A stretch of DNA of 64,000 nt from Batillaria attramentaria (lineage: Eukaryota > Mollusca > Gastropoda > Batillariidae), in the NCBI GenBank assembly GCA_018292915.2, contig JACVVK020000001.1:124001-188000 (forward strand), written 5' to 3'. Positions 1 through 11,425 of the stretch are shown in pieces. The notes beneath the pieces are model-generated. The model worked only from the letters and a program-made list of their open reading frames with translations, searched no databases and was not told where the DNA came from. The translations under genes and the position numbers were made by a program. How positions within the stretch are numbered: position 1 is the stretch's first letter; each line of letters opens with the position of its first letter.

Positions 1-170
1 TGACTGACCACCCTGCCCCGTTGACTGACCACCCTGCCCCGTTGACTGACCACCCTGCCCCGTTGACTGACCACCCTGCCCTGTTGACTGACCGCCCTTC
101 CCTGTTGACTGACCGCCCTGCCCCGTTGACTGACCACCCTTCCCTGTTGACTGACCACCCTTCCCTGTTG
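1..170. repeat. 21-bp minisatellite abutting a VPS41 3' splice site
   Basis: Eight units of a GACTGACCACCCTGCCCCGTT-type repeat run directly into the acceptor ccctgttgcag of exon 174-235. Later units change CCCTGCCCC to CCCTTCCCT, making the array pyrimidine-rich. Each unit carries CTGAC, which fits the animal branch-point consensus. Confidence 0.95.
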
Positions 171-173
171 CAG

Positions 174-3100
174 GGTGTGCGTGTGTGGGATATGAGTGCC
201 CGATGTCTTATCACGCGCACAGACAAGGATCACGGGTATGGAAGTCAAACTGAACATTTCTTGGTGGTGGTGGTGGTAGTTGTTGAAGTGGTGGTGGTGT
301 GGTTGCTACTTTTTCTGTGTGAGATGTAGATTTCTTTCCCTTTGTACTTGTTTGAGGAGGAGTGTGACGACAATGAAACCCCAGCGCCTGTAGTCTGCAG
401 TGTACACAAAACCTTTAAGTATTCTGTGGACTGAGGTCAGCTTTTGCAGTTTCTTTTATAGATAGCTTTCGGTGTCAGTTCTTCTTGTTGTTGTTGTTGT
501 TGAATAGTACAAGCACTTGTGCAGTTTCAGTGTCTTTCAGGAGTAATTTTTGTTCAGGCTCCGACCTGAACTGTACGGTTGCCAGTTGTGTTGGAGAGAT
601 GACAGGACTCTGTTGATTGGCTGGGGCGACAGAGTGAAGGTACGGTCACTGTTACTAGTGTAATATATTGATAACTACAACGTGTTACTATTATTAGACT
701 CGATAAATACACGATGCGTGGCTGTAGATGACAGGACTCTGTTGACTGGCCGCGGAGACAGAGTGAAGGTACGGTCACTGCTAATCATGCCAGCAGTAAC
801 ATGATGACCACAGCATATGTTTATACACTGTCAGCAATATTGATAGAAGGTATTAGACTTGTGAATGCACAAGAGATTTGGTGGTTCATGTATTAGCAAA
901 AGTTGTGCCGTACAAAATAACTTACATTTAGTGCTGTGTTTCTGTGACAGGTGTGTGTGGTGAAGGAACACAAGAGACAGGACGTACAGGACATGCCACG
1001 TCGCTACGTGGAGATCAGTATGTCATCATAATAATAAATCGTTTGTATTGATTATTTTACGAATGTCATCATGACCTTGAGAAGTCTTCTTCATCATCGT
1101 CGTCGTCATCATCATCGGCTGTTACGGTTGGGGGTCTTCTTGATGTCTAGTTTCTGTAGCATTCTTGTCTGTATGAGTGGTGATGAATTTTTCCATAAAA
1201 TGTGTGAAAGTATGCCTGTTACCTTGCGTACTGGTGATGCATGTTTATGTATTTTTCAGCTGCCTTGTTCAAGACAGACTTTTACATCTGTGGTATCGCC
1301 CCGCTGGGTTCTAACTTGGTCATTTTGTCCTACGACCTGGACGGCATGCAGCAGGAGGTACACTTCATAATATGTACAGTGCTGGGGGGAATGAGGTGGG
1401 GGGGAGTGGAGGGGAGGAGGAATTAAGGGAGCAGGAAGTTATACTTTGGAGCCTCATATAATGAAGGTGCAAGTGAGGAATGTAAAGATAAACAGTTTGT
1501 AAACAGGTTTGGCATAGTGATGGCACTGACTGGTTGTAAACAGGTTTGGCATAGTGATGGTACTGACTGGTTGTAAACAGGTTTGGCATGGTGATGGCAC
1601 TGACTGGTTGTAAACAGGTTTGGCATAGTGATGGTACTGACTGGTTGTACACAGGTTTGGCATAGTGACGGTACTGACTGGTTGTACACAGGTTTGGCAT
1701 AGTGACGGTATTGACTGGTTGTACACAGCTTTGGCATAGTGATGGTTCTGACTGGTTGTAAACAGGTTTGGCATAGTGATGGTACTGACTGGTTGTAAAC
1801 AGGTTTGGCATAGTGATGGTACTGACTGGTTGTAAACAGGTTTGGCATAGTGATGGTACTGACTGGTTGTAAACAGGTTTGGCATAGTGATGGTACTGAC
1901 TGGTTGTAAACAGGTTTGGCATAGTGATGGTACTGACTGGTTGTAAACAGGTTTGGCATAGTGATGGTACTGACTGGTTAAAGGGATAAGAGGATTGCGA
2001 GTACATATATATATACGGATAGACTGACAGGGTGAGGTTCCTACCAACAGTGTGATTGTGTAATATCAACAAGATGATAGTGTGATTATGTCCGATCGAC
2101 AGGGTGGGAGAATGGTGTGCAAGCGTCCCCATCTCCAGATTGTGGAGCCCTACATGAACAAGTATGAGGAGGTCTCTAATGACGCTTTGTCCATCCGAGG
2201 ATTTGAAGAATACCGCATCAGTGACTACCATCTGGGTCAGTGGAATATTTGTCTGACTGCCACAGTCAATACTGACTGCTGACAATATTGAAATTGCTTT
2301 TACTTTTAATTTTTGTGAGCTGAATGTTTCCAAAGCAGAGGGGGAGGAAGCCGTAGTACCCAGAGAGAACTCTGTTGGTTTGCGGGGTGTTGAACAAGCA
2401 GCTCGAGGAAATGACTGAATGTTGATTTATATTTATATTTTGTTGTATTTAAGTGCAATTTATCAGTTTGAAATACAGCAACCAGTGATGTGTGATTTGT
2501 TAACCAGAGGGTTTTATTGTCCCACAGAGTGCATGCCAGATGAGAATCTGTTTTTCATCGTCAGCCCAAAGGACGTGGTGGTGTCACACCTGCGTGATAT
2601 GGACGACCACATCTCCTGGCTGATGGAGCATGAACGATATGAGGTGTGGACTCTCATCTCTCTCCTTCTCTCTCATCGATTGTTTTCTTTGGCCAGAACT
2701 AGTTCTTGTCCACTTATGTTACAAATACAGTGTTACAATGCATGTTTGATATGTTTTGTCTGTGTGTATAGACAACCACTCATGTCTTGTCTGTCTTTAT
2801 AAATGTGCACTTATGTTTGATATGTTTTGTCTGTGTGTATAGACATACGCTCATGTTTTGTCTGTCTTTATAAATGTGCACTGATGTTTGATATGTTTTG
2901 TCTGTGTGTATAGACAACCACTCCTGTTTTGTCTGTCTTTATAAATGTGCACTAATGTTTGATATGTTTTGTCTGCGTGTATGGACATACGCTCATGTTT
3001 TGTCTGTCTTTATAAATGTTTACTAATGTTTGATATGTTTTGTTTGTGTGTATAGACATACGCTCATGTTTTGTCTGTCTTTATAAATGTTTACTAATGT

Positions 3101-5945
3101 TTGATATGTTTTGTCTGCGTGTATAGACATACGCTCATGTTTTGTCTGTCTTTATAAATGTTTACTAATGTTTGATATGTTTTGTTTGTGTGTATAGACA
3201 TACGCTCATGTTTTGTCTGTCTTTATAAATGTGCACTAATGTTTGATATGTTTTGTCTGTGTGTATAGACATACACATGTTTTTTTCTTTCCAGGAAGCA
3301 ATGGCTTGTGCCTCTGATCATGCTAAAGAACTGAAGACACACTCGTATGAGGTGAGATGTCTAGTTGAGATTTAGGAGGGAGGTGGGAGGGGGGGTGGCT
3401 GGAGGGAGAGGGGGGTGTTATTCTAATGGCATACCCATAAGCATCACCATATGCAGTCCCCACCCCCTCCCCCGATCCAACTCCTACCCCCACCACCACA
3501 CTCAAACTTCTTATGGAAGTTTCTCATGTTGCTAATGTTTGTCTCATGAACATGCTTGGTATTTCATCGTAACAGGCCATTGGTCGCGCCTATCTGGACT
3601 ACCTGCTTGAGGAGCGCAACTACGGAGAGGCTGTCAAGATGTGCAAGAGGATTCTGGGTAAACGCAAGGACATGTGGGAGGAGGAGATTTACAAGTTTGC
3701 CAAGATCGGACAACTCAGGGTGAGTTAGATCCGAGAGCTGAGTGTGAGTTGTCTGAAAGATACATTCACTGTGATCGACAGACCTGTGGAAAAATGAACA
3801 CGCATTGGACAGAATACTTGAAAACAACGTGACTGTTGTGTTCTGTTTTTGACTTTTTCTTTTTTTTTGGACAGTTTTTGACAGTTGTTAGTATGAATAT
3901 ACATGTATAGTCTTTGACCATCGACCATCTGTCAGTGGAAGGGAATACAGTGACAGCGACACACTGCTAAATGTCAATATGTTTGCAGATTCAGTCCCTG
4001 CATTTCTGCAGCATTGTGTGTCTGTGTGTGTGCAGGCTATCTCTACATGCATTCCAACAGAGGAGCCCCAGTTGAGCCCTGCAATCTATGAGATGGTGCT
4101 GAATGACTTTCTGCAGTCAGACTACGAGGTGGGCACACATCTCTCTCGTAAATATCTACGTTCATGCAGTATGTGTGTTGCTGGTTTTTCTGGTATGAGT
4201 CCAGAACAAAGTTTATCTTGATTCCAAGATTCTTCATAGAGATGCTGTTTTCCCTCTTGGCTTTATCAGCATGTGAAACAAACAGTAAGCTGGAGGCCAC
4301 AGTTACCTAGCTCTTGTCATTAGTCTGTTGTTGACCTTGGTTGTATGGGTCATACAGAATGTGGTGTGTGCATGACAGTTGTTGACCCTGGTTGTATGGG
4401 TCGTACAGAATAAGAGAGGCAGAATGTGGTGTGTGTGTGTGTGACAGTTGTTGACCCTGGTTGTATGGGTCGTACAGAATAAGAGAGGCAGAATGTGGTG
4501 TGTGCATGACAGTTGTTGACCCTGGTTGTATGGGTCGTACAGAATAAGAGAGGCAGAATGTGGTGTGTGTGTGTGACAGTTGTTGACCCTGGTTGTATGG
4601 GTCGTACAGAATAAGAGAGGCAGAGTGTGGTGTGTGTGTGTGTGACAGTTGTTGACCCTGGTTGTATGGGTCATACAGAATAAGAGAGGCAGAATGTGGT
4701 GTGTGTGTGTGTGTGACAGTTGTTGACCCTGGTTGTATGGGTCATACAAAATTAGGCAGAATGTGGTGTGTGTGTGTGTGTGATAGTTGTTGACCTTGGC
4801 TGTATGGGTCATACAGAATAAGAGAGGCAGAGTGTGGTGTGTGTGTGTGTGTGTGACCGTTGTTGACCCTGGCTGTATGGGTCGTACAGAATAAGAGGGG
4901 CAGAGTGTGGTGTGTGTGTGTGACAGTTGTTGACCCTGGCTGTATGGGTCGTACAGAATAAGAGAGGCAGTGTGTTGTGTGTGTGTGTGACAGTTGTTGA
5001 CCCTGGTTGTATGGGTCGTACAAAATTAGGCAGAATGTGGTGTGTGTGTGTGTGATAGTTGTTGACCTTGGCTGTATGGGTCATACAGAATAAGAGAGGC
5101 AGAGTGTGGTGTGTGTGTGTGTGTGTGTGACAGTTGTTGACCCTGGTTGTATGGGTCGTACAGAATAAGAGAGGCAGAATGTGGTGTGTGTGTGTGTGAC
5201 AGTTGTTGACCCTGGTTGTATGGGTTGTACAGAATAAGAGAGGCAGTGTGTTGTGTGTGTGTGTGACAGTTTTTGACCCTGGCTGTATGGGTCGTACAGA
5301 ATTAGAGAGGCAGAGTGTGGTGTGTGTGTGTGTGTGACAGTTGTTGACCTTGGCTGTATGGGTCGTACAGAATAAGAGAGGCAGAGTGTGGTGTGTGTGT
5401 GTGACTGTTGTTGACCCTGGTTGTATAGGTCGTACAGAATAAGAGAGGCAGAGTGTGGTGTGTGTGTGTGTGTGACAGTTGTGTCTTGCATTTCTGCTGA
5501 CAGCAATTTTACCAGCTGATTAAGTCGTGGCCACATGAACTGTATAACAAGGACGTGCTAGTCAACGCCATCGTCACTCGACTGGACCGTGAGCCCAACC
5601 AGGAACAGTTACTCCAGAGTCTCGGACAGCTGTGAGTAGTCTGTTCTTGATTGTACTTACGTATATGTCAGCTTTACACAGATATCTGTCTATCTGGGTT
5701 TTGTATACATGTGGTGTTACTTCATGTATCTCTTGTAAGTAAATCATAAAGTTGAAATCCCAGCAGGATCATGATTCACAAATGGATGGTGTTCACTGCA
5801 GTTTTCAGCTTTCAGTCTGTCAGCAACCCATACATGGACACTTGTATTGGATTAGCCGTTTCCAAGTTGTATATTGAAGTCAATACCACATACGAGTGTT
5901 GAATAAGTTCCATAGCCAGCATTTCCTATCATGAGACGAACAGTG

Positions 5946-6030
<85 letters not shown>

Positions 6031-6829
6031 TCTGTCTGCAGATATACTTTCCAGAAAGCTTTTGACAAAGCTTTGGCCATATACCTGAGGTGAGTTATCT
6101 TTTCAAAGTTTTGAAGAGTTTCCTTGTTGGGATTCCACTGTACCCTTTGCCTCCTGTACAGTTATAGTTAATAAGTTATATGTACTACTATCAGATTCTA
6201 TAATCAAAATGTAATTTTTCTTTGCTGTGGTCTTTATCGCAGGTTGAAGAACAAGGAAGTGTTCGCGCTGATCCAGAAACATGCGTTGTACACAGCCATC
6301 AGTGACAAGATTCATGCCCTGATGGACCTGGACAAAGAACAGGCCACAAAGATGTTGCTGGAACACCTCGACAAAATACCTGTCAGTCTTACCTTTCTGT
6401 TGATTGGCTGTTAGCAGAAAACTCATACAATCTTGCCATAGACACATCTGTCCATTTAAGATGTTTTCTGTGGAAATGCAAGCTGAATGTGAGCATTGTT
6501 ATGCAGTGTGACAGTGTGGAAGCTGCATGTGATGTTCACATTGTTAATGTTTTGTGATGGGGTCATACTGTTCACTTTGTTGTGTGATGGGGTCCTGCCG
6601 TTCACTTTGTTATGTGATGGGGTCATGTCCTTCACTGTTGTGTGATGGGGTGTATGTTAAATGTGATAGCAGTGTTCGGCTCAGATCATGGGTACACAAA
6701 ATGTTACATTTATGTCAAAAATTCAGATTTGAACAACTGTGTCAAATTTGGTATGCTTGTGTTGGTCAGCATGTCTAGTACAGTGTATCTAGTAAGCGAG
6801 CTGAATGCAGTTTTTGCCATGCAGTGTGA

Positions 6830-6861
<32 letters not shown>

Positions 6862-9800
6862 TCGTGTATTCAGGTGGAGAAGGTGGTGAGTCAGCTGACC
6901 AAGCATCATGAGCTGCTGTATGTGGTAAGTGACTGTGCGGAGCTAGGTAATACATGGAATACAGACATCCACCGTGGCAATGATGCTTCCCTCAATATAC
7001 ACTCATCAGTGAAAAATGAGATAGTATGGTACCTGCCTAGCTTTCTCAACATGTATGACTGTCATATACTGGATAAAGTCTGTGAGCACGACACCAATAT
7101 TGTGTGCGATATATGACTTCCTGCATGTACAAACAATTCCTGTGTGTACCAGAGATGTTTTGCAGTCTGCATGTATGAAGTTTTCCTCTGTGTGTGTGTG
7201 TGTCAGTACCTGGATCACCTGTACGCCAAGGACCCATCCGCAGCCCAGGATCACGCCGGTCAGATGGTGGAGCTGTACTGTGAGTTTGATCGTTCCAAAC
7301 TTTTGTCATTCCTGCGACGTAGCGAGTCCTACCCCCTGCAGCGCGCGCTGGAGTTGTGTGAGCACCGCGGCTTTGTCAAGGAACAAGTGTTTCTGCTGGG
7401 TAAATCAGTACTAAATGTTTTACACAATGTCTTCTAGTGTACCGGTAGTGAATGTGAGGGAGGATGCAAAATGAACTACACACGTTCACACCTCACTCTT
7501 TGCTGCAGTCCCACAGTACTTGTAGACCCCTGTTAGAGTGCAGACGCTTTATGGCATCCATGTTGTTTCCATGCTGCATGCTGTGTTCATATTTAGTCTT
7601 GTGGTACTGTGTTATAAGGACGGATGGGTAACCTGACGCAGGCCCTGAAGGTAATCATGGTACATGTGGTATAAGGACGGATGGATAACCTGACGCAGAC
7701 CCTGAAGATGATAGTGGTACATGTGTTATTATGTTAAGGACGGATGGGTAACCTGACGCAGACCCTGAAGATGATCATGGTACATGTGTTATTAAGTTAA
7801 GGACGGATGGGTAACCTGACGCAGACCCTGAAGATGATCATGGTACATGTGTTATTGTGTTAAGGACGGATGGGTAACCTGACGCAGATCCTAAAGATGA
7901 TCATGGTACATGTGTTATTATGTTAAGGACGGATGGGTAACCTGACGCAGACCCTGAAGATGATCATGGTACATGTGTTATTGTGTTAAGGACGGATGGG
8001 TAACCTGACGCAGACCCTGAAGATGATCATGGTACATATGTTATTGTGTTAAGGACGGATGGGTAACCTGACGCAGGCCCTGAAGATGATCATGGAGGGT
8101 TTGGGCGACGTGAACCATGCCATCGAGTTCTGCAAGGAACAGAATGATGAGGAATTGTGGGAAAACCTCATCTCTTACTCCATGGTCAGACCGAGTATGT
8201 AGCATCTTCACTGTCATCTTGATCTTGACATGTAATGACTGACATTGTTGATGTTGTGACATAGGCAGACCTAACTACTACATGGCACATTCACTGTCAT
8301 CTTGATGTGTTGCATGTAGTTTGACATGTAATGACTGACATTGTTGATGTTGTGACATAGGCAGACCTAACTACTACATGGCACATTCACTGTCATCTTG
8401 ATGTGTTGCATGTAGTTTGACATGTGATGACTGACATTGTTGATGTTTTGACATAGACCTAACAAGTACTTGTCACATTAAGAATAATAATAATAATGAG
8501 TATTGTATAGGCGCTTTACCCGATTTCATGAATCGGCTCAAAGCACCGCGAACTGAACCCAGCACGCACGCTCACGTGAATCACATGCATTCTCTCACAC
8601 ACTGGACATAAACATGTTACAATCACGTGGTGCGAAGGGTCAGCTCAGCTATTTAAGTTTCGGAATTTAGAATTGCATTTTATTTTCAAATGTTATGGGC
8701 TGAACATTTCCAAAGCAGAGGGGGGGGAAGCCAGGTTACCCGGAGAGAACCCCAAACGATCGGCCCGAATGATCGGTGCCACATATGAGAAGGAAAAATT
8801 CTTTGCCCCGAATGGGACTTGAACCCCTGACCTCTCGCATTGGTGACAAGTCTCTGAACCACTAGACCACCGACCGCCCCATTCACAGTCATCTTGACGT
8901 GTTACACGCAGTATGACATGTGATGACTGACATTGATGATGATGTGACATAGACAGGCCTAACTAGTACATGGCACATTCACTGTCATCTCTAACAAGCA
9001 GCATGTGAATGACTGACAGTGTCATTGTTGCTTAATGTATTTTGTACTTTTTGCTCAGATTTCATCACAGCACTGCTGCACAACGTTGGGGCGGACATCG
9101 ACCCCATCAAGATCATCAGTCGTATAGAGAAGGGTCTGACGATCCCCGGCCTGAGAGACTCGCTGGTGAAGATTCTACAGGATTACAACCTGCAGGTCTG
9201 TCTCACGTCACCCAACACTGGCTTTTATCTCTGCTGTTTTGTTACACTGTGTTACATTGCTGTCACTACTAGTCATTGGTATTCAGATTCCACGCTGACC
9301 ATTATGGGATGTCCTTTGTTGTGATGTTGCTGGAGTGATACCCTTCTTTCCAAGGGTAGTAGACTAAATGACCATTGTATTAGGAGAAGACTGGCACCAC
9401 AAAAATCTCACCATGTCTTCTGTAGCAGTGCAAACAAAGGTAAGGACGTAAAATGTTGGGTTGAGAATTTGCACCATCCACAAATCTTTCAGACGAGAAA
9501 AATAACTTTTTGTTTCAAGATTCTGAGTTCTGATATTCAGTCAGTCATTTTATATCTGTTGCTTTTCTCTTCCAGTCTGATATTGTATCGGTCATTTATA
9601 TCTATTGGTGTTTTCTTCTGTGTCAGATCTCTCTGCGTGAGGGTTGTCGTAAGATCCTGGTGGCCGACAGTTTTAATCTGTTGGAGAGACTGGTCAAGAC
9701 ACAGCGGAAGGCAATCTTTATGGAAGGTACACTTTATGTCTGTCCTGTCAAGTGCTGATATCATAACTCCACATGATGGGGAGTGTAATCAGTCCTGTTT

Positions 9801-11425
9801 ATCAGTGCTCTCTGACTTTCAGTTCCCAGTTTTCATGTAAATCAGCTTACACTTCAGCTGATCATGAATGTTGCCAGAAGGAAATGTACATTACATGTAT
9901 AATCAAGTGGATTTTCTACTATCCTAATGTACCAGACCTGTTTGTGTGTCTAGATTTAGCAAGATTGCTAGTTGGTGACAGAGTGTAGGCAAATTTTTCT
10001 ACATCCAGTGTCTGTTAAAAGTGGCGATGTGTATGTGGATAGCAAGCATGTGATGACAAGGTTGTGTTGTACTGTAACTTGTATTGCAGATTCCCAGACC
10101 TGCCCGGTGTGTGGAGAACAGCTGATCGTTAGCGGTAAGTTTTTCAAGTTCTCTTCTAGGAAATACAGAATGTTCTTCAGCTAGTGGAGGGTTTTGTTGA
10201 TACACTGTACAATGTAGTGCTGTTTTCATTTGTTGTTGTTGTTGTTTTATTGTTTGTTTGTTTTTCTGTGAGATTATGTTTTTCACTCATCTTTCAAGCA
10301 GTCAAATTGTGAATAGAGTTGTAATAAGCATGGCAGCTGTAGATCCATCACACACATACTGTTGGCTCTGATGACTGCTGGCACTGATGACTGACTGCTG
10401 GTTCTGATAAATGACTGCTAGTTGTGATGACTGCTGGTACTGAGGACTGACTGCTGGTTCTCATGACTGCTGGTACTGATGATTGACTGCTGCTACCGAC
10501 TGACTGCTGGTACCGATGACCGACTGCTTGTACCGATGACTGACTGCTGGTACTGAGGACTGACTGCTAGTACTGATGACTGACTGCTAGTACTGATGAC
10601 TGACTGCTGGTACCAATGACTGCTTGTACCGATGACTGCTGGTACTGATGATTTTTCATGTCCATCAGATCTTCGCATTGCCAGTAATCTGGTTGTATTC
10701 CACTGTCGTCACACTTACCATGAAGACTGTCTGCCTGCAACTGTGGTAAGTGGTCATCCATTTTTATGGGGATCAACTTTGTGTGTGTGTGTGTGTGTGT
10801 GCGTGCGTGCGTGCATGCACGTTGTCGTTTTGTCGTTTTTTTCGTTTGTTTTGTCTGGTTTGGCTTGGTTTAGGTTGTTTGTGAGTGTGAGTGTGTGTGG
10901 AGGGAGTTGGGTTTTTATGTTGTTTCCATAGTATGTAATGGAAACAGTATCATAGGAAGGGCTGAATTTTCTGCATCCGAAAGCAGCTGGAAACAACAGG
11001 TTGGGCTGGTGAACATCTTGTCTTTTGTTTTGTGGGTGGGTGTTTTGTGCATATTCTAATCAGATTTAACTCTTTCCTTGACTTCATCGTTATGGTGTTG
11101 GAAGTCGTGGAGGTAATATGCGTGATGAAGCAAGTGAGACTGGTGAAGGTCTGTTTGAATCCAGAACACCCAAGAACAGTTCAAATTCCATGTAAACAAC
11201 ATGCTTGTAATTAAGACCTCATGAAGACTTTGTCTCATTCAACGTTTGGGGTTGTTGGGGGGTTTTTTGGTGGTTTTTTTTTTTTTTTTCAGTGCTGTGT
11301 GCGGTGTTGTTGGTGATGAGTAGGAATGGGGGATGATGGGATGAATGTATATGTTGCAGACCAACTGTACCATCTGTAGCAGTCAGAAGCGGGGACCAGG
11401 AGCAAGGGAACACTTCATGAAGTGA
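174..11425 (+). CDS. VPS41: VPS41 homologue, HOPS complex subunit (5'-partial, 20 exons)
   Basis: VPS41 is a subunit of the HOPS tethering complex, which docks late endosomes, lysosomes and autophagosomes before fusion. Exons seen: 174-235, 558-639, 951-1017, 1260-1357, 2103-2235, 2528-2643, 3295-3351, 3576-3719, 4036-4128, 5504-5631, 6042-6089, 6243-6381, 6874-6924, 7207-7399, 8054-8194, 9059-9195, 9627-9726, 10090-10134, 10669-10745, 11360-11425. All introns are GT-AG, phases agree throughout, and the exons sum to 1977 nt (658 residues plus TGA). The product follows animal VPS41 in order: last propeller strands (LLIGWGDRVK), the conserved DALSIRGFEEY and FFIVSPKDVVV segments, the clathrin-heavy-chain-repeat helices (LRDSLVKILQDYNLQ), and a C-terminal RING-like finger with CPVC, FHCRHTYHEDC and CTIC as ligands. 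Human VPS41 is about 854 residues, so roughly 200 N-terminal residues lie upstream. I see no frameshift or in-frame stop. The exon at 8054 has an unusually pyrimidine-poor acceptor and is preceded by repeated decoys. Confidence 0.97.
726..780. repeat. Partial duplicate of a VPS41 exon 3' end with its splice donor
   Basis: This 55-nt stretch copies 597-651, which is the last 42 bases of exon 558-639 plus donor gtacggtcactg, with only a few substitutions. It lies 128 bp downstream in the intron. Read in the same frame it meets a stop (CTGTTGACTGG holds TGA in phase 0), so it cannot be an in-frame extra exon. Confidence 0.9.
1495..1979. repeat. 37-bp minisatellite in a VPS41 intron
   Basis: About 13 units of gtaaacaggtttggcatagt followed by gatggtactgactggtt, with few substitutions (taaac/tacac, gatgg/gacgg). 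Because 37 is not a multiple of 3, all frames cycle, and the lack of stops on the minus strand creates long spurious open frames. Confidence 0.97.
2317..2375 (-). mobile_element. Fragment of the second SINE family
   Basis: About 55 bp match the 8697-8752 part of the SINE at 8.5-8.9 kb, including the shared stretch ttccaaagcagaggggg and the following gtacccagagagaac (gttacccggagagaac in the other copy). Neither the head nor the tail is present. Confidence 0.65.
2742..3275. repeat. 71-bp minisatellite in a VPS41 intron
   Basis: About seven and a half units of a T-rich 71-bp sequence. The units begin tgtttgatatgttttgtctg, contain tatagacatacgctcatg, and end tttataaatgtgcactaa. The array runs to 20 bp before exon 3295-3351 and supplies much of its pyrimidine tract. 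Confidence 0.95.
4308..5482. repeat. ~62-72-bp compound minisatellite with internal (TG)n
   Basis: About 18 units of cagttgttgaccctggttgt, atgggtcgtacagaataaga and gaggcagaatgtgg, then a (TG)n tract whose length varies between units. It fills the intron between exons 4036-4128 and 5504-5631. Confidence 0.95.
5947..6031. repeat. (ATTG)n microsatellite next to a VPS41 3' splice site
   Basis: About 21 copies of GATT/ATTG end 10 bp before the acceptor of exon 6042-6089 (tttctgtctgcag). Each copy contains TTGAT, compatible with the loose branch-point consensus. Confidence 0.97.
7612..8095. repeat. ~62-bp minisatellite that contains a VPS41 3' splice site and exon start
   Basis: Seven tandem intronic units (starts near 7617, 7673, 7737, 7799, 7862, 7925, 7988) each hold the acceptor-like gttaag, then GACGGATGGGTAACCTGACG, CAGACCCTGAAGATGATCAT and G, then gtacatgtgttatt. 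The eighth copy is the genuine start of exon 8054-8194, where the match ends at ATCATGG and coding continues GAGGGTTTGGGC. Confidence 0.95.
8200..9010. repeat. ~100-bp tandem repeat downstream of VPS41 exon 8054-8194, interrupted by a SINE
   Basis: Three to four units hold cattcactgtcatcttgatg, a gtagtttgacatg(t)gatgactgac segment and ggcagacctaactactacat. Further units resume at 8881-9000 after the SINE at 8475-8881. The cagacc and ttcactgtcatcttgat segments resemble the exon end and donor region at 8185-8222. Confidence 0.85.
8475..8881 (-). mobile_element. tRNA-derived SINE of a second family, in a VPS41 intron
   Basis: Read on the minus strand, it begins at 8881 with a tRNA-like head (GGTGGTCTAGTGGTTCAG and B box GGGGTTCAAGTCCC). 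A body of about 300 bp follows, and the 3' tail is GGGTAAAGCGCCTATACAAT followed by ATT repeats. It interrupts a ~100-bp minisatellite downstream of VPS41 exon 8054-8194. A body fragment of the same family lies at 2317-2375. Confidence 0.8.
10375..10650. repeat. Degenerate ~20-bp CTGACTGCTGGTACTGATGA repeat
   Basis: About 14 degenerate units of gactgctggtactgatgact lead up to the acceptor of the RING-encoding exon 10669-10745. Most units carry CTGAC or CTGAT, which resemble branch points. Confidence 0.9.

Noticed and set aside
1365..2333. Long minus-strand open frames of repeated YNQSVPSLCQTCLQP-type peptides
   Set aside because: They are translations of the 37-bp intronic minisatellite; three frames are open at once and the region lies between two verified VPS41 exons.
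4303..5536. Long minus-strand open frames of TTHTARVNN/SHTHTHH repeats
   Set aside because: By-product of the (TG)n-containing minisatellite in a VPS41 intron.
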